From Oribacterium sp. UBA5894 (GTDB lineage Bacteria; Bacillota; Clostridia; Lachnospirales; Lachnospiraceae): a DNA stretch of 6,239 bases. The notes beneath the pieces are model-generated. The model made no database searches. It had not been told where the DNA came from and saw only the letters and a list, made by a program, of their open reading frames with translations. A program made the translations under genes and the position numbers. The DNA lies in contig DJEQ01000059.1 of the NCBI GenBank assembly GCA_002431355.1, forward strand, positions 1 through 6,239, read 5' to 3'. This document shows, in pieces, positions 1-6,182 of this stretch (position 1 is the stretch's first letter; every line of letters begins with the position of its first letter).

Positions 1-734
1 ACATTGAGCCAGCTTTCGAGGATTTCCTTCTCCTCTGGGCGCTGCTTCGTGAGGTTTGCAGCGGCGACGATCGGAAGCCACTTATGCACGTAGCTCTTGT
101 CGGTGTTCGTCTTCGCGCAGAACTCCTGATAGTACTCCTCCGCGGCATCCTTATCCTCGAGGTAGAGCGTAGTATAGGTTCGTGCCACATCGGCGCTGGC
201 ATTGCCCTGCGTTGCATGTACCCAGTCGGTGAGATACAGGGTCCCATCCTCTGCGACAATGATGTTCTCCGGGCAGAAGTCACCGTGCAGAAGCTTAAAG
301 TGCTTCGGCATGGACTCGAGACGGGTTAAAAGCTCGTAACGGGTGCTTGCATCGATGGTATTGAGACCATTGATCTGATAGGTCAGCTTGTCCCGAAGCT
401 TCTGAAGCAGCGGAGCCTTCTTTGTAAACATTCGAAGCTGAAGGTCTACCATTTCGGTGATGTACTCATGCTTCTTTTCCGGATGTGCCTTCATCAGTGC
501 GGCCAGGGTCGTACCTGCGATATACTCACGCTCAATCACCCACTGTCCGTTTTCCTGGTAGATGCCGAGAACCTTCGGCACATGGATGCCTTCGATGTTC
601 TCCACACGTGTGTTCGCGAAGGCCTCATGAAATACCTCGGACTTATCGAAGGAAGCATCAAAGATCTTCAGGATCTTATCGCCCTCATGATAGACACTCT
701 TGCCAGCCTTGCTCGATAATAATTCTCTAGCCAT
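1..734 (-). CDS. Aminoglycoside-phosphotransferase-like (APH/choline kinase fold) small-molecule kinase, 3' end outside window
   Basis: Probably transfers the gamma-phosphate of ATP to a hydroxyl of a small cytoplasmic molecule; the substrate cannot be read from the sequence. About 244 codons are present from ATG at 734, and the frame is still open at base 1. The family usually runs about 250-270 residues, so little is missing. The catalytic loop HGDFCPENI puts the catalytic base at D152 and the metal-binding Asn at N157. LTDW supplies the second metal ligand (D170), followed by a DWVHATQGN...ADVARTY stretch (170-187) that I recall from the TIGR02172-type phosphotransferase group. K23 (ILKIF) and E68 (EREYI) are plausible nucleotide-pocket residues. 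No signal peptide or membrane segment is visible. The start is supported by AGGAG at 743-747, 8 bases upstream. It follows glgB after a 98-base gap, so it may be co-transcribed or have its own weak promoter. The fold is fairly sure; a true antibiotic-resistance role is unlikely from the chromosomal setting but not excluded. Confidence 0.85.
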   Translation of the reverse strand, partial: MARELLSSKAGKSVYHEGDKILKIFDASFDKSEVFHEAFANTRVENIEGIHVPKVLGIYQENGQWVIEREYIAGTTLAALMKAHPEKKHEYITEMVDLQLRMFTKKAPLLQKLRDKLTYQINGLNTIDASTRYELLTRLESMPKHFKLLHGDFCPENIIVAEDGTLYLTDWVHATQGNASADVARTYTTLYLEDKDAAEEYYQEFCAKTNTDKSYVHKWLPIVAAANLTKQRPEEKEILESWLN

Positions 735-742
735 AGTTCGTT

Positions 743-747
743 CTCCT
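743..747 (-). promoter_or_regulatory. Ribosome binding site of the phosphotransferase gene
   Basis: AGGAG on the minus strand, 8 bases before the ATG at 734. It fixes the start of the phosphotransferase reading frame. Confidence 0.75.
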
Positions 748-754
748 TTTTTTA

Positions 755-771
755 AGTATACGACTATTGTA
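755..771 (-). promoter_or_regulatory. Weak candidate -10 elements upstream of the phosphotransferase gene
   Basis: On the minus strand TACAAT (766-771) and TATACT (755-760) both resemble a sigma-A -10 box. TACAAT would put the transcription start near 759 and leave a leader of about 24 bases. No -35 box lies at a 16-18 base spacing: the nearest TTGA-like hexamer (781-786) is 9 bases from TACAAT and 20 from TATACT. The region may be AT-rich by chance, and read-through from glgB is an equally good explanation. Confidence 0.2.
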
Positions 772-794
772 CTACACCAGATTCAAAAAGGAAC

Positions 795-822
795 AGATTT
801 TGTTAATAAAATAACGAAATCT
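795..822 (-). terminator. Weak AT-rich hairpin after glgB, possible terminator or attenuator
   Basis: An 11-base inverted repeat (795-805 and 812-822) with a 6-base loop lies 11 bases beyond the glgB stop codon. In the minus-strand transcript it has one C-A mismatch, and it is followed by a short stretch containing five T residues (GTTCCTTTTT). In a plus-strand transcript the mismatch becomes a G-U wobble, followed by UUUU. The stem is nearly all A-U pairs, so it would be weak. It could partly terminate glgB transcription before the phosphotransferase, or be chance in AT-rich DNA. Confidence 0.35.
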
Positions 823-832
823 TTTGCTTCAC

Positions 833-2950
833 TCATGCCTCATAGTGAAAACGGAATACAGCGCAGCCATAGCCTGGAAGCGGATACTGGATACGGTACG
901 GCTTTCCATCACACTCGCTCTTCTTTGCCTGGTAGACATTCTTCCGTCCATTCTTCGGGCTGACGGCTCCGTTTTCATCGAAAATCAGTGTATAGCGCCC
1001 ATGTGTCGGAACGCCGACCGCATAATCCGGTCGATCCACCGGGGTCATGTTGATCACGAAGACGAGGCTGTTCTTTCCTGTATGATCCTTTCGGATGAAG
1101 CTGAAGATCGAGCGGTCGGCATCGTCTGCATTGATCCACTCAAAGCCCTCCCAGCTGTCATCGAGCTCCCACATCGCCGGATATTTCCGGTACATGTGAA
1201 GGAGATCCCGCATGAAATTCTGCACATTTTTATGCTCTGGTTCCTCCGTCAGGTACCAGTCAAGTGCAACCTTCTCATCCCATTCGTGAAGCTGCGCAAA
1301 ATCCTGTCCCATGAAGAGGAGCTTCTTCCCGGCGTGACCAAACATGAAGAGATAGCCGCACTTCAGGTTCCGGAACTTATCCTCATAGGAGCCTGGCATC
1401 TTATTGATCATCGAGCACTTGAGATGCACGACCTCATCGTGGCTCAGCACCAGAATGAACTTCTCGGAGGTCGCATAGCTCATGCCGAAGGTCATCTTAT
1501 GGTGCGCACCCTTCCGGAAATACGGATCCAGCTTCATGTAGTCGAGAAAATCATGCATCCAGCCCATGTTCCACTTGTAGGTGAAGCCGAGACCATCATC
1601 CTCTGGCGCAGCAGTTACCTTCGGCCAGGCGGTCGATTCCTCTGCGATGATAATGCTGCCATCCTTTCGGCCTCGAATCACGGAATTCAGATGCTTAAAG
1701 AATTCAATCGCCTCGAGGTTTCCATTTCCGCCATATTGATTCGGCACCCACTCGCCGTCCTTCCGACCGTAGTCAAGATACAGCATGGACGCAACCGCAT
1801 CCACCCGGAGTCCATCGATATGATACTCATCAAACCAGTAGACGGCATTACCGATCAGGAAGTTCTTGACCTCGTTTTTCCCATAATCGAAGATTTTTGT
1901 ACCCCAGTCCGGGTGTTCGCCCTTTCGTGGGTCCGCATACTCATAGGTCGGCGTTCCATCAAAATCGGCGAGTCCCTGCGCATCCTTCGGAAAATGTGCC
2001 GGTACCCAGTCGAGGATTACGCCAAGGCCATGCTGATGAAGGTAATCCACCATATACATGAAGTCCTTCGGGGAGCCATGACGGCTGGTCGGTGCATAGT
2101 AGCCGGTCACCTGATAGCCCCAGCTTGCATCAAGCGGGTGCTCCGCGATGCCCATGAGCTCCACATGGGTATAGCCCATATCCTCACAGTAGGCGGCCAG
2201 CTCCTCTGCAGCCTCACGGTAGGTATAGAAGCCATTCTTCTCCTCCCGGTTCTTCTTTCGCCAGGAGCCGAGGTGGCACTCATAAATCGCCATCGGCTGT
2301 GCAAAGGTCGGGGTCTCCGCTCGATGCTGCATCCAGGCCCCATCGGCCCACGCATATCCTGCGACGTCCGCGGTCTTCGATGCGGTGCCCGGTCGAAATT
2401 CCGAAGAGAAGCCATACGGGTCGGCCTTATAAAGGATCTCACCGCGCTGTGTATGAATGGCAAACTTGTAGATCTCATCGTAGCCCATACCTTCGATGAA
2501 TCCCTCATAGATACCACTGCTCTCGAGCGGCAGCATATAGTTGGCTTCGACATTCCAGTCATTCCGGTCACATACGATGGACACAGCCTTCGCATGCGGT
2601 GCCCATACCGCGAAATGCATGCCCTTCTTCCCATGAAGTGTCGCTGGATGGGCGCCCATCTTCTCGTAGATCTTATAATCGCGCCCCTCACCGAAAAGAT
2701 AGCGGTCGAGCTCTGTAATGAAGACCGGGTCCAATGCTTCCGGCTTCTCGCTCGTCACGGACCTTTTCATCTCGGTCTTCGGAGCGCTCTTATGTGCGGC
2801 CCGCTGCGTAGATGATACTGTGCTCGATGCTGCGCTCTTCTCCGGCTTCTTCACCGATGCTGCGCTCTTCTTCACATTCTTCTTCCTTGTATTCTGATCC
2901 TCTGGCTGCGCGTTTCCGCGTACGCCTGTATTCTTCCTTCTGGTGGCCAT
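833..2950 (-). CDS. glgB: 1,4-alpha-glucan (glycogen) branching enzyme GlgB, GH13 with CBM48
   Basis: Cleaves an alpha-1,4 glucan chain and rejoins it through an alpha-1,6 bond, making the branches of glycogen in the cytoplasm. With the start at 2950 the protein has 705 residues. Residues 1 to about 70 form a Lys/Ser/Ala-rich, probably disordered tail. A CBM48 domain follows (about 98-185, with the typical FAVWAPHAKAVSIV and NDWN patches), then the GH13 barrel and a C-terminal beta domain (about 605-705). The GH13 regions are complete: region I DWVPAHF (D314, H319), region II GLRVD (nucleophile D384), region III IIAEES (acid/base E437), region IV SHDEV (D505). No second N-terminal N1 beta-domain is seen, so this is the short GlgB form apart from its tail. 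I chose ATG 2950 because GGAGGA sits 4 bases upstream; ATG 2968 and 2965 are in frame but have no Shine-Dalgarno site. No other glg genes lie in the window. Confidence 0.97.
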   Translation of the reverse strand: MATRRKNTGVRGNAQPEDQNTRKKNVKKSAASVKKPEKSAASSTVSSTQRAAHKSAPKTEMKRSVTSEKPEALDPVFITELDRYLFGEGRDYKIYEKMGAHPATLHGKKGMHFAVWAPHAKAVSIVCDRNDWNVEANYMLPLESSGIYEGFIEGMGYDEIYKFAIHTQRGEILYKADPYGFSSEFRPGTASKTADVAGYAWADGAWMQHRAETPTFAQPMAIYECHLGSWRKKNREEKNGFYTYREAAEELAAYCEDMGYTHVELMGIAEHPLDASWGYQVTGYYAPTSRHGSPKDFMYMVDYLHQHGLGVILDWVPAHFPKDAQGLADFDGTPTYEYADPRKGEHPDWGTKIFDYGKNEVKNFLIGNAVYWFDEYHIDGLRVDAVASMLYLDYGRKDGEWVPNQYGGNGNLEAIEFFKHLNSVIRGRKDGSIIIAEESTAWPKVTAAPEDDGLGFTYKWNMGWMHDFLDYMKLDPYFRKGAHHKMTFGMSYATSEKFILVLSHDEVVHLKCSMINKMPGSYEDKFRNLKCGYLFMFGHAGKKLLFMGQDFAQLHEWDEKVALDWYLTEEPEHKNVQNFMRDLLHMYRKYPAMWELDDSWEGFEWINADDADRSIFSFIRKDHTGKNSLVFVINMTPVDRPDYAVGVPTHGRYTLIFDENGAVSPKNGRKNVYQAKKSECDGKPYRIQYPLPGYGCAVFRFHYEA
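2825..2871 (-). repeat. 17-bp direct repeat with 30-bp period inside the glgB N-terminal tail
   Basis: CGATGCTGCGCTCTTCT (plus-strand reading) occurs exactly at 2825-2841 and again at 2855-2871. The 30-bp period keeps the frame, so each copy encodes KSAAS (residues 28-32 and 38-42 of the 705-residue protein). It looks like a small internal duplication in a low-complexity linker. Confidence 0.85.
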
Positions 2951-2954
2951 GCTG

Positions 2955-2960
2955 TCCTCC
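2955..2960 (-). promoter_or_regulatory. Ribosome binding site that sets the glgB start
   Basis: GGAGGA on the minus strand, 4 bases before the ATG at 2950. It lies downstream of the two alternative in-frame ATGs at 2968 and 2965, so it argues for the shorter protein beginning MATRRK. Confidence 0.85.
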
Positions 2961-2982
2961 GTCATCATTCTAGTATAAAAAT

Positions 2983-2988
2983 ATTATA
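2983..2988 (-). promoter_or_regulatory. Candidate -10 box of the glgB promoter
   Basis: A perfect TATAAT on the minus strand, 32 bases before the glgB ATG, would place the transcription start near 2975-2977 and leave a leader of about 25 bases. At 17-base spacing the -35 position falls inside the terminator hairpin and has no good match to TTGACA, and there is no TGn extension. An independent glgB promoter is expected behind the strong terminator, which supports the call; the missing -35 box weakens it. Confidence 0.4.
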
Positions 2989-2992
2989 CAAC

Positions 2993-3020
2993 AAAACGAG
3001 GGGTTTTGCCCCCTCGTTTT
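2993..3020 (-). terminator. Rho-independent terminator of the Lrp-aminotransferase-GH13 operon
   Basis: A perfect 11-bp inverted repeat (2993-3003 with 3010-3020), 6-base loop, GC-rich core GAGGGG/CCCCTC, A-tract before and TTTTGTTGT after it on the minus strand. It lies 142 bases beyond the GH13 stop codon and just ahead of the glgB -10 box. Because both arms carry A or T tracts it could also act on plus-strand transcripts, but no convergent plus-strand gene is present. Confidence 0.9.
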
Positions 3021-3162
3021 GGCATTTTTACCACATTTGCAATTCGTGTTCATTAGAGAACAGTTTTCTCAACTTTCGCCGTGCCCAGCGAATCCTCTCC
3101 CCCTTATCGAAGCATGGAAGGCCGCCGCGGATGCTCGCTGCGCCTGCCGTCGACACCGAGGC
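3021..3162 (-). other. 142-base stretch between the GH13 stop and its terminator, with an in-frame 44-codon extension
   Basis: No independent gene is recognised. The frame of the GH13 gene stays open for 44 codons after its TAA (3163-3165), to the next TAA at 3028-3030, two codons short of the terminator stem. The hypothetical extension is rich in Arg and Lys in its second half (WARRKLRKLF) and matches no domain I know. It has no ATG near its beginning. It may be only a long untranslated 3' end or a decayed former C-terminus. Confidence 0.4.
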
Positions 3163-4485
3163 TTACTTCACCTTGATCATGCAGCCTGCATTGGCCTCCA
3201 GACGAATCATGAGACGATTTCCGTCCTCGATCGGGAGGGCCTCCTCTGTGAAAAGGTCGAAGGCAAGCTCGGCCTTCATCGGAAGCGTCACATAGAAAAC
3301 CGCTGCCTGCTCATCGTTGTTCAGCGCCGTCACAACGGCACTGTTATGATCCATCCGCGCGTACGCCCACTGGCGGGTCTGGAGATAGAGCTCCTTATAC
3401 TGCCCCATGTGAAGCTCCGAATTCTTTCCATGAATTTCTGCGAGCTTCGCGATGTAGGACGTAAGCGCATTCGGCTTCATGTCGTCAATGTCGATGGACG
3501 GACGAAGTGGACCGTCATCACCGCCCTGCTTCCGTCCTTCGAGCCCGAACTCACCGCCATAGTAAATGGACGGCTTGCCCGGCAGGGTAAAGAGCGCCAT
3601 ATAGCAGGCGCGGAGATTCTGCTTATTCTCAAGCTTCGAGGCAATGCGGTCGACATCGTGGTTTTCCAGAAAGAGATACAGGTCTCGACTGATGGCCAGA
3701 TTCCGGTTCACATTGTGTGCAATCTCGAAAAAATTATGGCTGTTGAAGCCGCTGTAGATGGATTTATGCAGCTCATAATTCGTCACGGAATGAAGGGTCT
3801 CCGGGTTCACCCAGCGTGCATACTCGCCATGGATGACCTCGCCCATCAGCCAGAACTCCGGCTTCATCTGGTTCGTAAAGTAGCGGAGCGTATGCTGAAA
3901 GCCCATGTCCAGCACATCGGCACAGTCGAGGCGCAGTCCATCGATGTCGAAGGCATCGATCCAGTACTGTACGACGTCAATGAGGTACTTCCGCACGGCT
4001 TCACAGTTAAAGTTCAGCTCTGGAAGCTCCCAGGCTCCATGCCAGGCGCTGTAATGAAAGCGGTCGCCCCATGGAGAGCCGCTGTCGAAGCCGACGCCCT
4101 TGTACCAGTCCTTATATGGGCTGTCCCAGCCCTTCTCCTGGATATCCCGAAAGGCAAAGAAGCCACGGCCGGTGTGGTTGAACACCGCATCCACGACCAC
4201 CCGGATGCCATAATTGTGCGCGAGATCCACGAAATGACGGAAGTCTTCATTGGTCCCGAGGCGACGGTCCACGGTTCGATAGTCCGTCGTGTCATAGCCA
4301 TGACTTCCGGACTCAAACAGCGGTCCAATGTAGATCGCATCGCAGCCAAGCACCTTGAGATACGGCAGGAAGGCGTTCAGCTCGGAAAAACGGTGGCGGA
4401 TCTCTCCACCATCGTTTTCCTTTTCCGCGCCCACCATGCCAAGTGGGTACATATGATAAAAAATCGCACTGTCATACCAGGCCAT
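3163..4485 (-). CDS. Intracellular GH13 alpha-amylase-family glycoside hydrolase
   Basis: Predicted to hydrolyse alpha-1,4 glucosidic bonds in malto-oligosaccharides or glycogen; 440 residues, no signal peptide, so cytoplasmic. It is a bare (beta/alpha)8 barrel with a short C-terminal beta domain (about 365-440), and no N-terminal CBM34 or CBM48. The GH13 signatures are intact: region I DAVFNH (D99, N103, H104), region II GLRLD (nucleophile D187), region III LMGEVIHG (acid/base E216), region IV FLENHD (H276, D277). PSIYYGGEFGLEG (305-317) matches the late-barrel motif of maltogenic and neopullulanase-like members. Exact specificity (cyclomaltodextrinase, maltogenic amylase, alpha-glucosidase) is not readable. 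The start has GGAGG at 4491-4495, 5 bases upstream. It starts 15 bases after the aminotransferase stop, so it is the third gene of that operon, ended by the hairpin at 2993-3020. All catalytic residues are present, so it should be active. Confidence 0.92.
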   Translation of the reverse strand: MAWYDSAIFYHMYPLGMVGAEKENDGGEIRHRFSELNAFLPYLKVLGCDAIYIGPLFESGSHGYDTTDYRTVDRRLGTNEDFRHFVDLAHNYGIRVVVDAVFNHTGRGFFAFRDIQEKGWDSPYKDWYKGVGFDSGSPWGDRFHYSAWHGAWELPELNFNCEAVRKYLIDVVQYWIDAFDIDGLRLDCADVLDMGFQHTLRYFTNQMKPEFWLMGEVIHGEYARWVNPETLHSVTNYELHKSIYSGFNSHNFFEIAHNVNRNLAISRDLYLFLENHDVDRIASKLENKQNLRACYMALFTLPGKPSIYYGGEFGLEGRKQGGDDGPLRPSIDIDDMKPNALTSYIAKLAEIHGKNSELHMGQYKELYLQTRQWAYARMDHNSAVVTALNNDEQAAVFYVTLPMKAELAFDLFTEEALPIEDGNRLMIRLEANAGCMIKVK

Positions 4486-4490
4486 ACTAT

Positions 4491-4495
4491 CCTCC
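4491..4495 (-). promoter_or_regulatory. Ribosome binding site of the GH13 hydrolase gene
   Basis: GGAGG on the minus strand, 5 bases before ATG 4485, in the 15-base gap after the aminotransferase stop. Such a short gap leaves no room for a separate promoter and supports co-transcription. Confidence 0.85.
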
Positions 4496-4500
4496 GAATC

Positions 4501-5667
4501 CTATTTCTGGTCGAGATGACTCACAAATGCCTCGATGCGCTCCAGTGCCTTCTTCAGATCCTCGATGGAGTAGGCATAGGAGATCCGCATGAAGCCCTCA
4601 CCGCAGGCACCGAATGCCGTCCCCGGCACGATGGCGACCTTCTCCTCCTGCAGCAGTCGATTGGCGAACTCCTCGGAGCTCATGCCGAAACGCTTGATGG
4701 ATGGGAAGACGTAGAATGCACCATAAGGCTCAAAGCAGTCCATGCCGATCTCCCGAAGGCGGGTCACAAGGAAGCGACGCCGCTGGTCATACGCCTCTCG
4801 CATATGGGCAATGTCGTCGTCCCCGTTTTTCAGGGCCTCCACCGCCGCGTACTGCGAGGTCGTCGGTGCACACATGATGGCGAACTGATGCAGCTTCAGG
4901 ATCTGCTTCAGGATTGGCTTCGGTGCACAACAGTAGCCGAGACGCCAGCCCGTCATCGCGTAGGCCTTCGAGAAGCCGTTGATATACACGGTGCGATCCC
5001 GCATGCCCGGGAATTCAATGATGCTGTGCATCTCCCCCTTATAGGTAAGCTCTGCGTAAATTTCATCGGTAAGCACAAAAAGATCATGCTCCTCGATGAT
5101 CGGCACGAGCTTCTCGAGATCCTCCTTTTCCATAATGGCACCGGTCGGATTGTTCGGGAACGGCAGCACCAGAAGCTTCGTCTTCGGCGTGATCTTCTCT
5201 AAGAGCTTCTCCGGCGTCAGGCGGAATTCGTCCTTCTCCTCCAGCTCAATCGGAACAGGAACACCGCCGGCCATAATGGCACACGGTGTGTACGACACGT
5301 AGCTCGGCTGTGGGATCAGTACCTCATCGCCTGGATTCAGCATGCAGCGCATCGCAAGATCAATGGCTTCTGAACCGCCGACGGTGACCATGCACTCACT
5401 GAGCGGGTCATACTGCACGCCGAAGCGGCGGTCAATGTAGTGGGTAATCTCGGTACGTAACTCCTTCAAGCCAGCATTGGACGTATAAAAGGTGCGTCCC
5501 ATCTCCAGCGAATGGATGCCCTCCTCCCGAACATGCCAGGGTGTATCGAAATCTGGCTCGCCCACACCAAGCGAGATCGCATCATCCATTTCGGATACGA
5601 TGTCAAAAAACTTTCGAATGCCGCTCGGCTGAATTTCTGTAATGCGATCATTCAATGGATTTCTCAT
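4501..5667 (-). CDS. Class I/II PLP-dependent aminotransferase, AlaT (YugH)-like
   Basis: Transfers an amino group between an amino acid and a 2-oxo acid in the cytoplasm, using pyridoxal phosphate. At 388 residues it is full length for fold-type I aminotransferases of subgroup I. Landmarks: PSGIRKFFDIV (14-24), ISLGVGEPDF (31-40), NNPTG (N173 near the cofactor ring), TDEIYAELTY (D201, Y204), the Schiff-base lysine K234 in NGFSKAYAMTGWRLGY (R242 holds the phosphate), and R361 in FMRISYA, the usual alpha-carboxylate arginine. No MalY/PatB-type features are evident. Its start overlaps the Lrp gene stop by 4 bases (ATGA), implying translational coupling; AAGG lies a few bases upstream. From memory, an Lrp-type gene beside this enzyme matches the alaR-alaT (yugG-yugH) pair of Bacillus subtilis, which makes alanine from pyruvate. 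Alanine or aspartate specificity is therefore likely but not proven. Confidence 0.95.
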   Translation of the reverse strand: MRNPLNDRITEIQPSGIRKFFDIVSEMDDAISLGVGEPDFDTPWHVREEGIHSLEMGRTFYTSNAGLKELRTEITHYIDRRFGVQYDPLSECMVTVGGSEAIDLAMRCMLNPGDEVLIPQPSYVSYTPCAIMAGGVPVPIELEEKDEFRLTPEKLLEKITPKTKLLVLPFPNNPTGAIMEKEDLEKLVPIIEEHDLFVLTDEIYAELTYKGEMHSIIEFPGMRDRTVYINGFSKAYAMTGWRLGYCCAPKPILKQILKLHQFAIMCAPTTSQYAAVEALKNGDDDIAHMREAYDQRRRFLVTRLREIGMDCFEPYGAFYVFPSIKRFGMSSEEFANRLLQEEKVAIVPGTAFGACGEGFMRISYAYSIEDLKKALERIEAFVSHLDQK

Positions 5668-6146
5668 AAGGACACCTTCATTCTCTCATCCACACGCGGC
5701 TGCTCGATGACGGTGCCGTGATCCTTGTACTTCCGTAAAACGAAATGGGTTGCCGTGGAAAGAACAGAATCCATTGGGGACAGCTTCTCGGAGACGAACA
5801 GGGCCACTTCCTTCATGGTTCTTCCCTTGATCATCACGGTAAAATCGAAGGAGCCCGACATAAGATAGACGGCATCGACCTCATCATACTGATAGATGCG
5901 CTGTGCGATCGAATCAAAGCCCTGGCCGCGCTGTGGCGTCACCTTCACCTCGATCAGTGCATCCACGCGCTCGTCTGCCGTCTTATCCCAGTTGATGAGT
6001 GTATGATAGCCACAGATAATGCCCTCCTTTTCCATGGCTTCAATCTCTTCCTGGATGCGTGCCTCATTCTCACCGAGAATGTCCGCGATGTCCTTCGTGG
6101 TCAGACGTGAATTTTTCTCAATAATTGCAAGAATCTTTTCTCTCAT
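5664..6146 (-). CDS. Lrp/AsnC-family transcriptional regulator
   Basis: A DNA-binding regulator that senses a small ligand, typically an amino acid, and usually acts as dimers assembling into octamers. It has 160 residues, normal for the family. The N-terminal winged helix-turn-helix covers about residues 1-48 (LTTKDIADILG as first helix pair, ARIQEEIEAMEKEGII as recognition helix and wing). The C-terminal RAM ligand-binding domain covers about 62-140, with the YLMSGSFDFTVMIKG strand-loop (94-108) that lines the effector pocket and the terminal THFVLRKYKDHG element. It is the first clear gene of the operon and overlaps the aminotransferase by 4 bases, so that gene and probably itself are the natural targets. 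The position resembles alaR (yugG) next to alaT (yugH) in Bacillus subtilis. The start has only a purine-rich AGAGAGAG stretch as a Shine-Dalgarno site, weaker than those of the other genes, which would keep expression low. Effector unknown. Confidence 0.95.
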   Translation of the reverse strand: MREKILAIIEKNSRLTTKDIADILGENEARIQEEIEAMEKEGIICGYHTLINWDKTADERVDALIEVKVTPQRGQGFDSIAQRIYQYDEVDAVYLMSGSFDFTVMIKGRTMKEVALFVSEKLSPMDSVLSTATHFVLRKYKDHGTVIEQPRVDERMKVSL

Positions 6147-6182
6147 GGTTCTACTCTCTCTTTCAGATGGCAGGCGTTCCTT

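Noticed and set aside
735..832. Possible small gene or RNA in the gap between glgB and the phosphotransferase
   Set aside because: Only 98 AT-rich bases with a weak hairpin; no open frame with a ribosome binding site and no recognisable RNA fold.
2107..2691. Arginine- and serine-rich minus-strand frame inside glgB
   Set aside because: An out-of-frame shadow of glgB in GC-rich DNA; no ribosome binding site or domain.
824..2815. Very long plus-strand open frame (663 codons) antisense to glgB
   Set aside because: Its codons lie exactly opposite the glgB codons, so it is open only because glgB avoids TTA, CTA and TCA. The translation shows no recognisable domain, while the glgB frame has every GH13 motif.
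3019..5202. Plus-strand open frame of 727 codons opposite the GH13 and aminotransferase genes
   Set aside because: Same codon-opposed register as both genes, which happen to share a frame. It runs through an operon junction and an untranslated stretch and has no domain-like content.
5745..6110. Plus-strand frame opposite the Lrp-type gene
   Set aside because: Antisense shadow; the minus-strand frame carries a complete helix-turn-helix and RAM domain.
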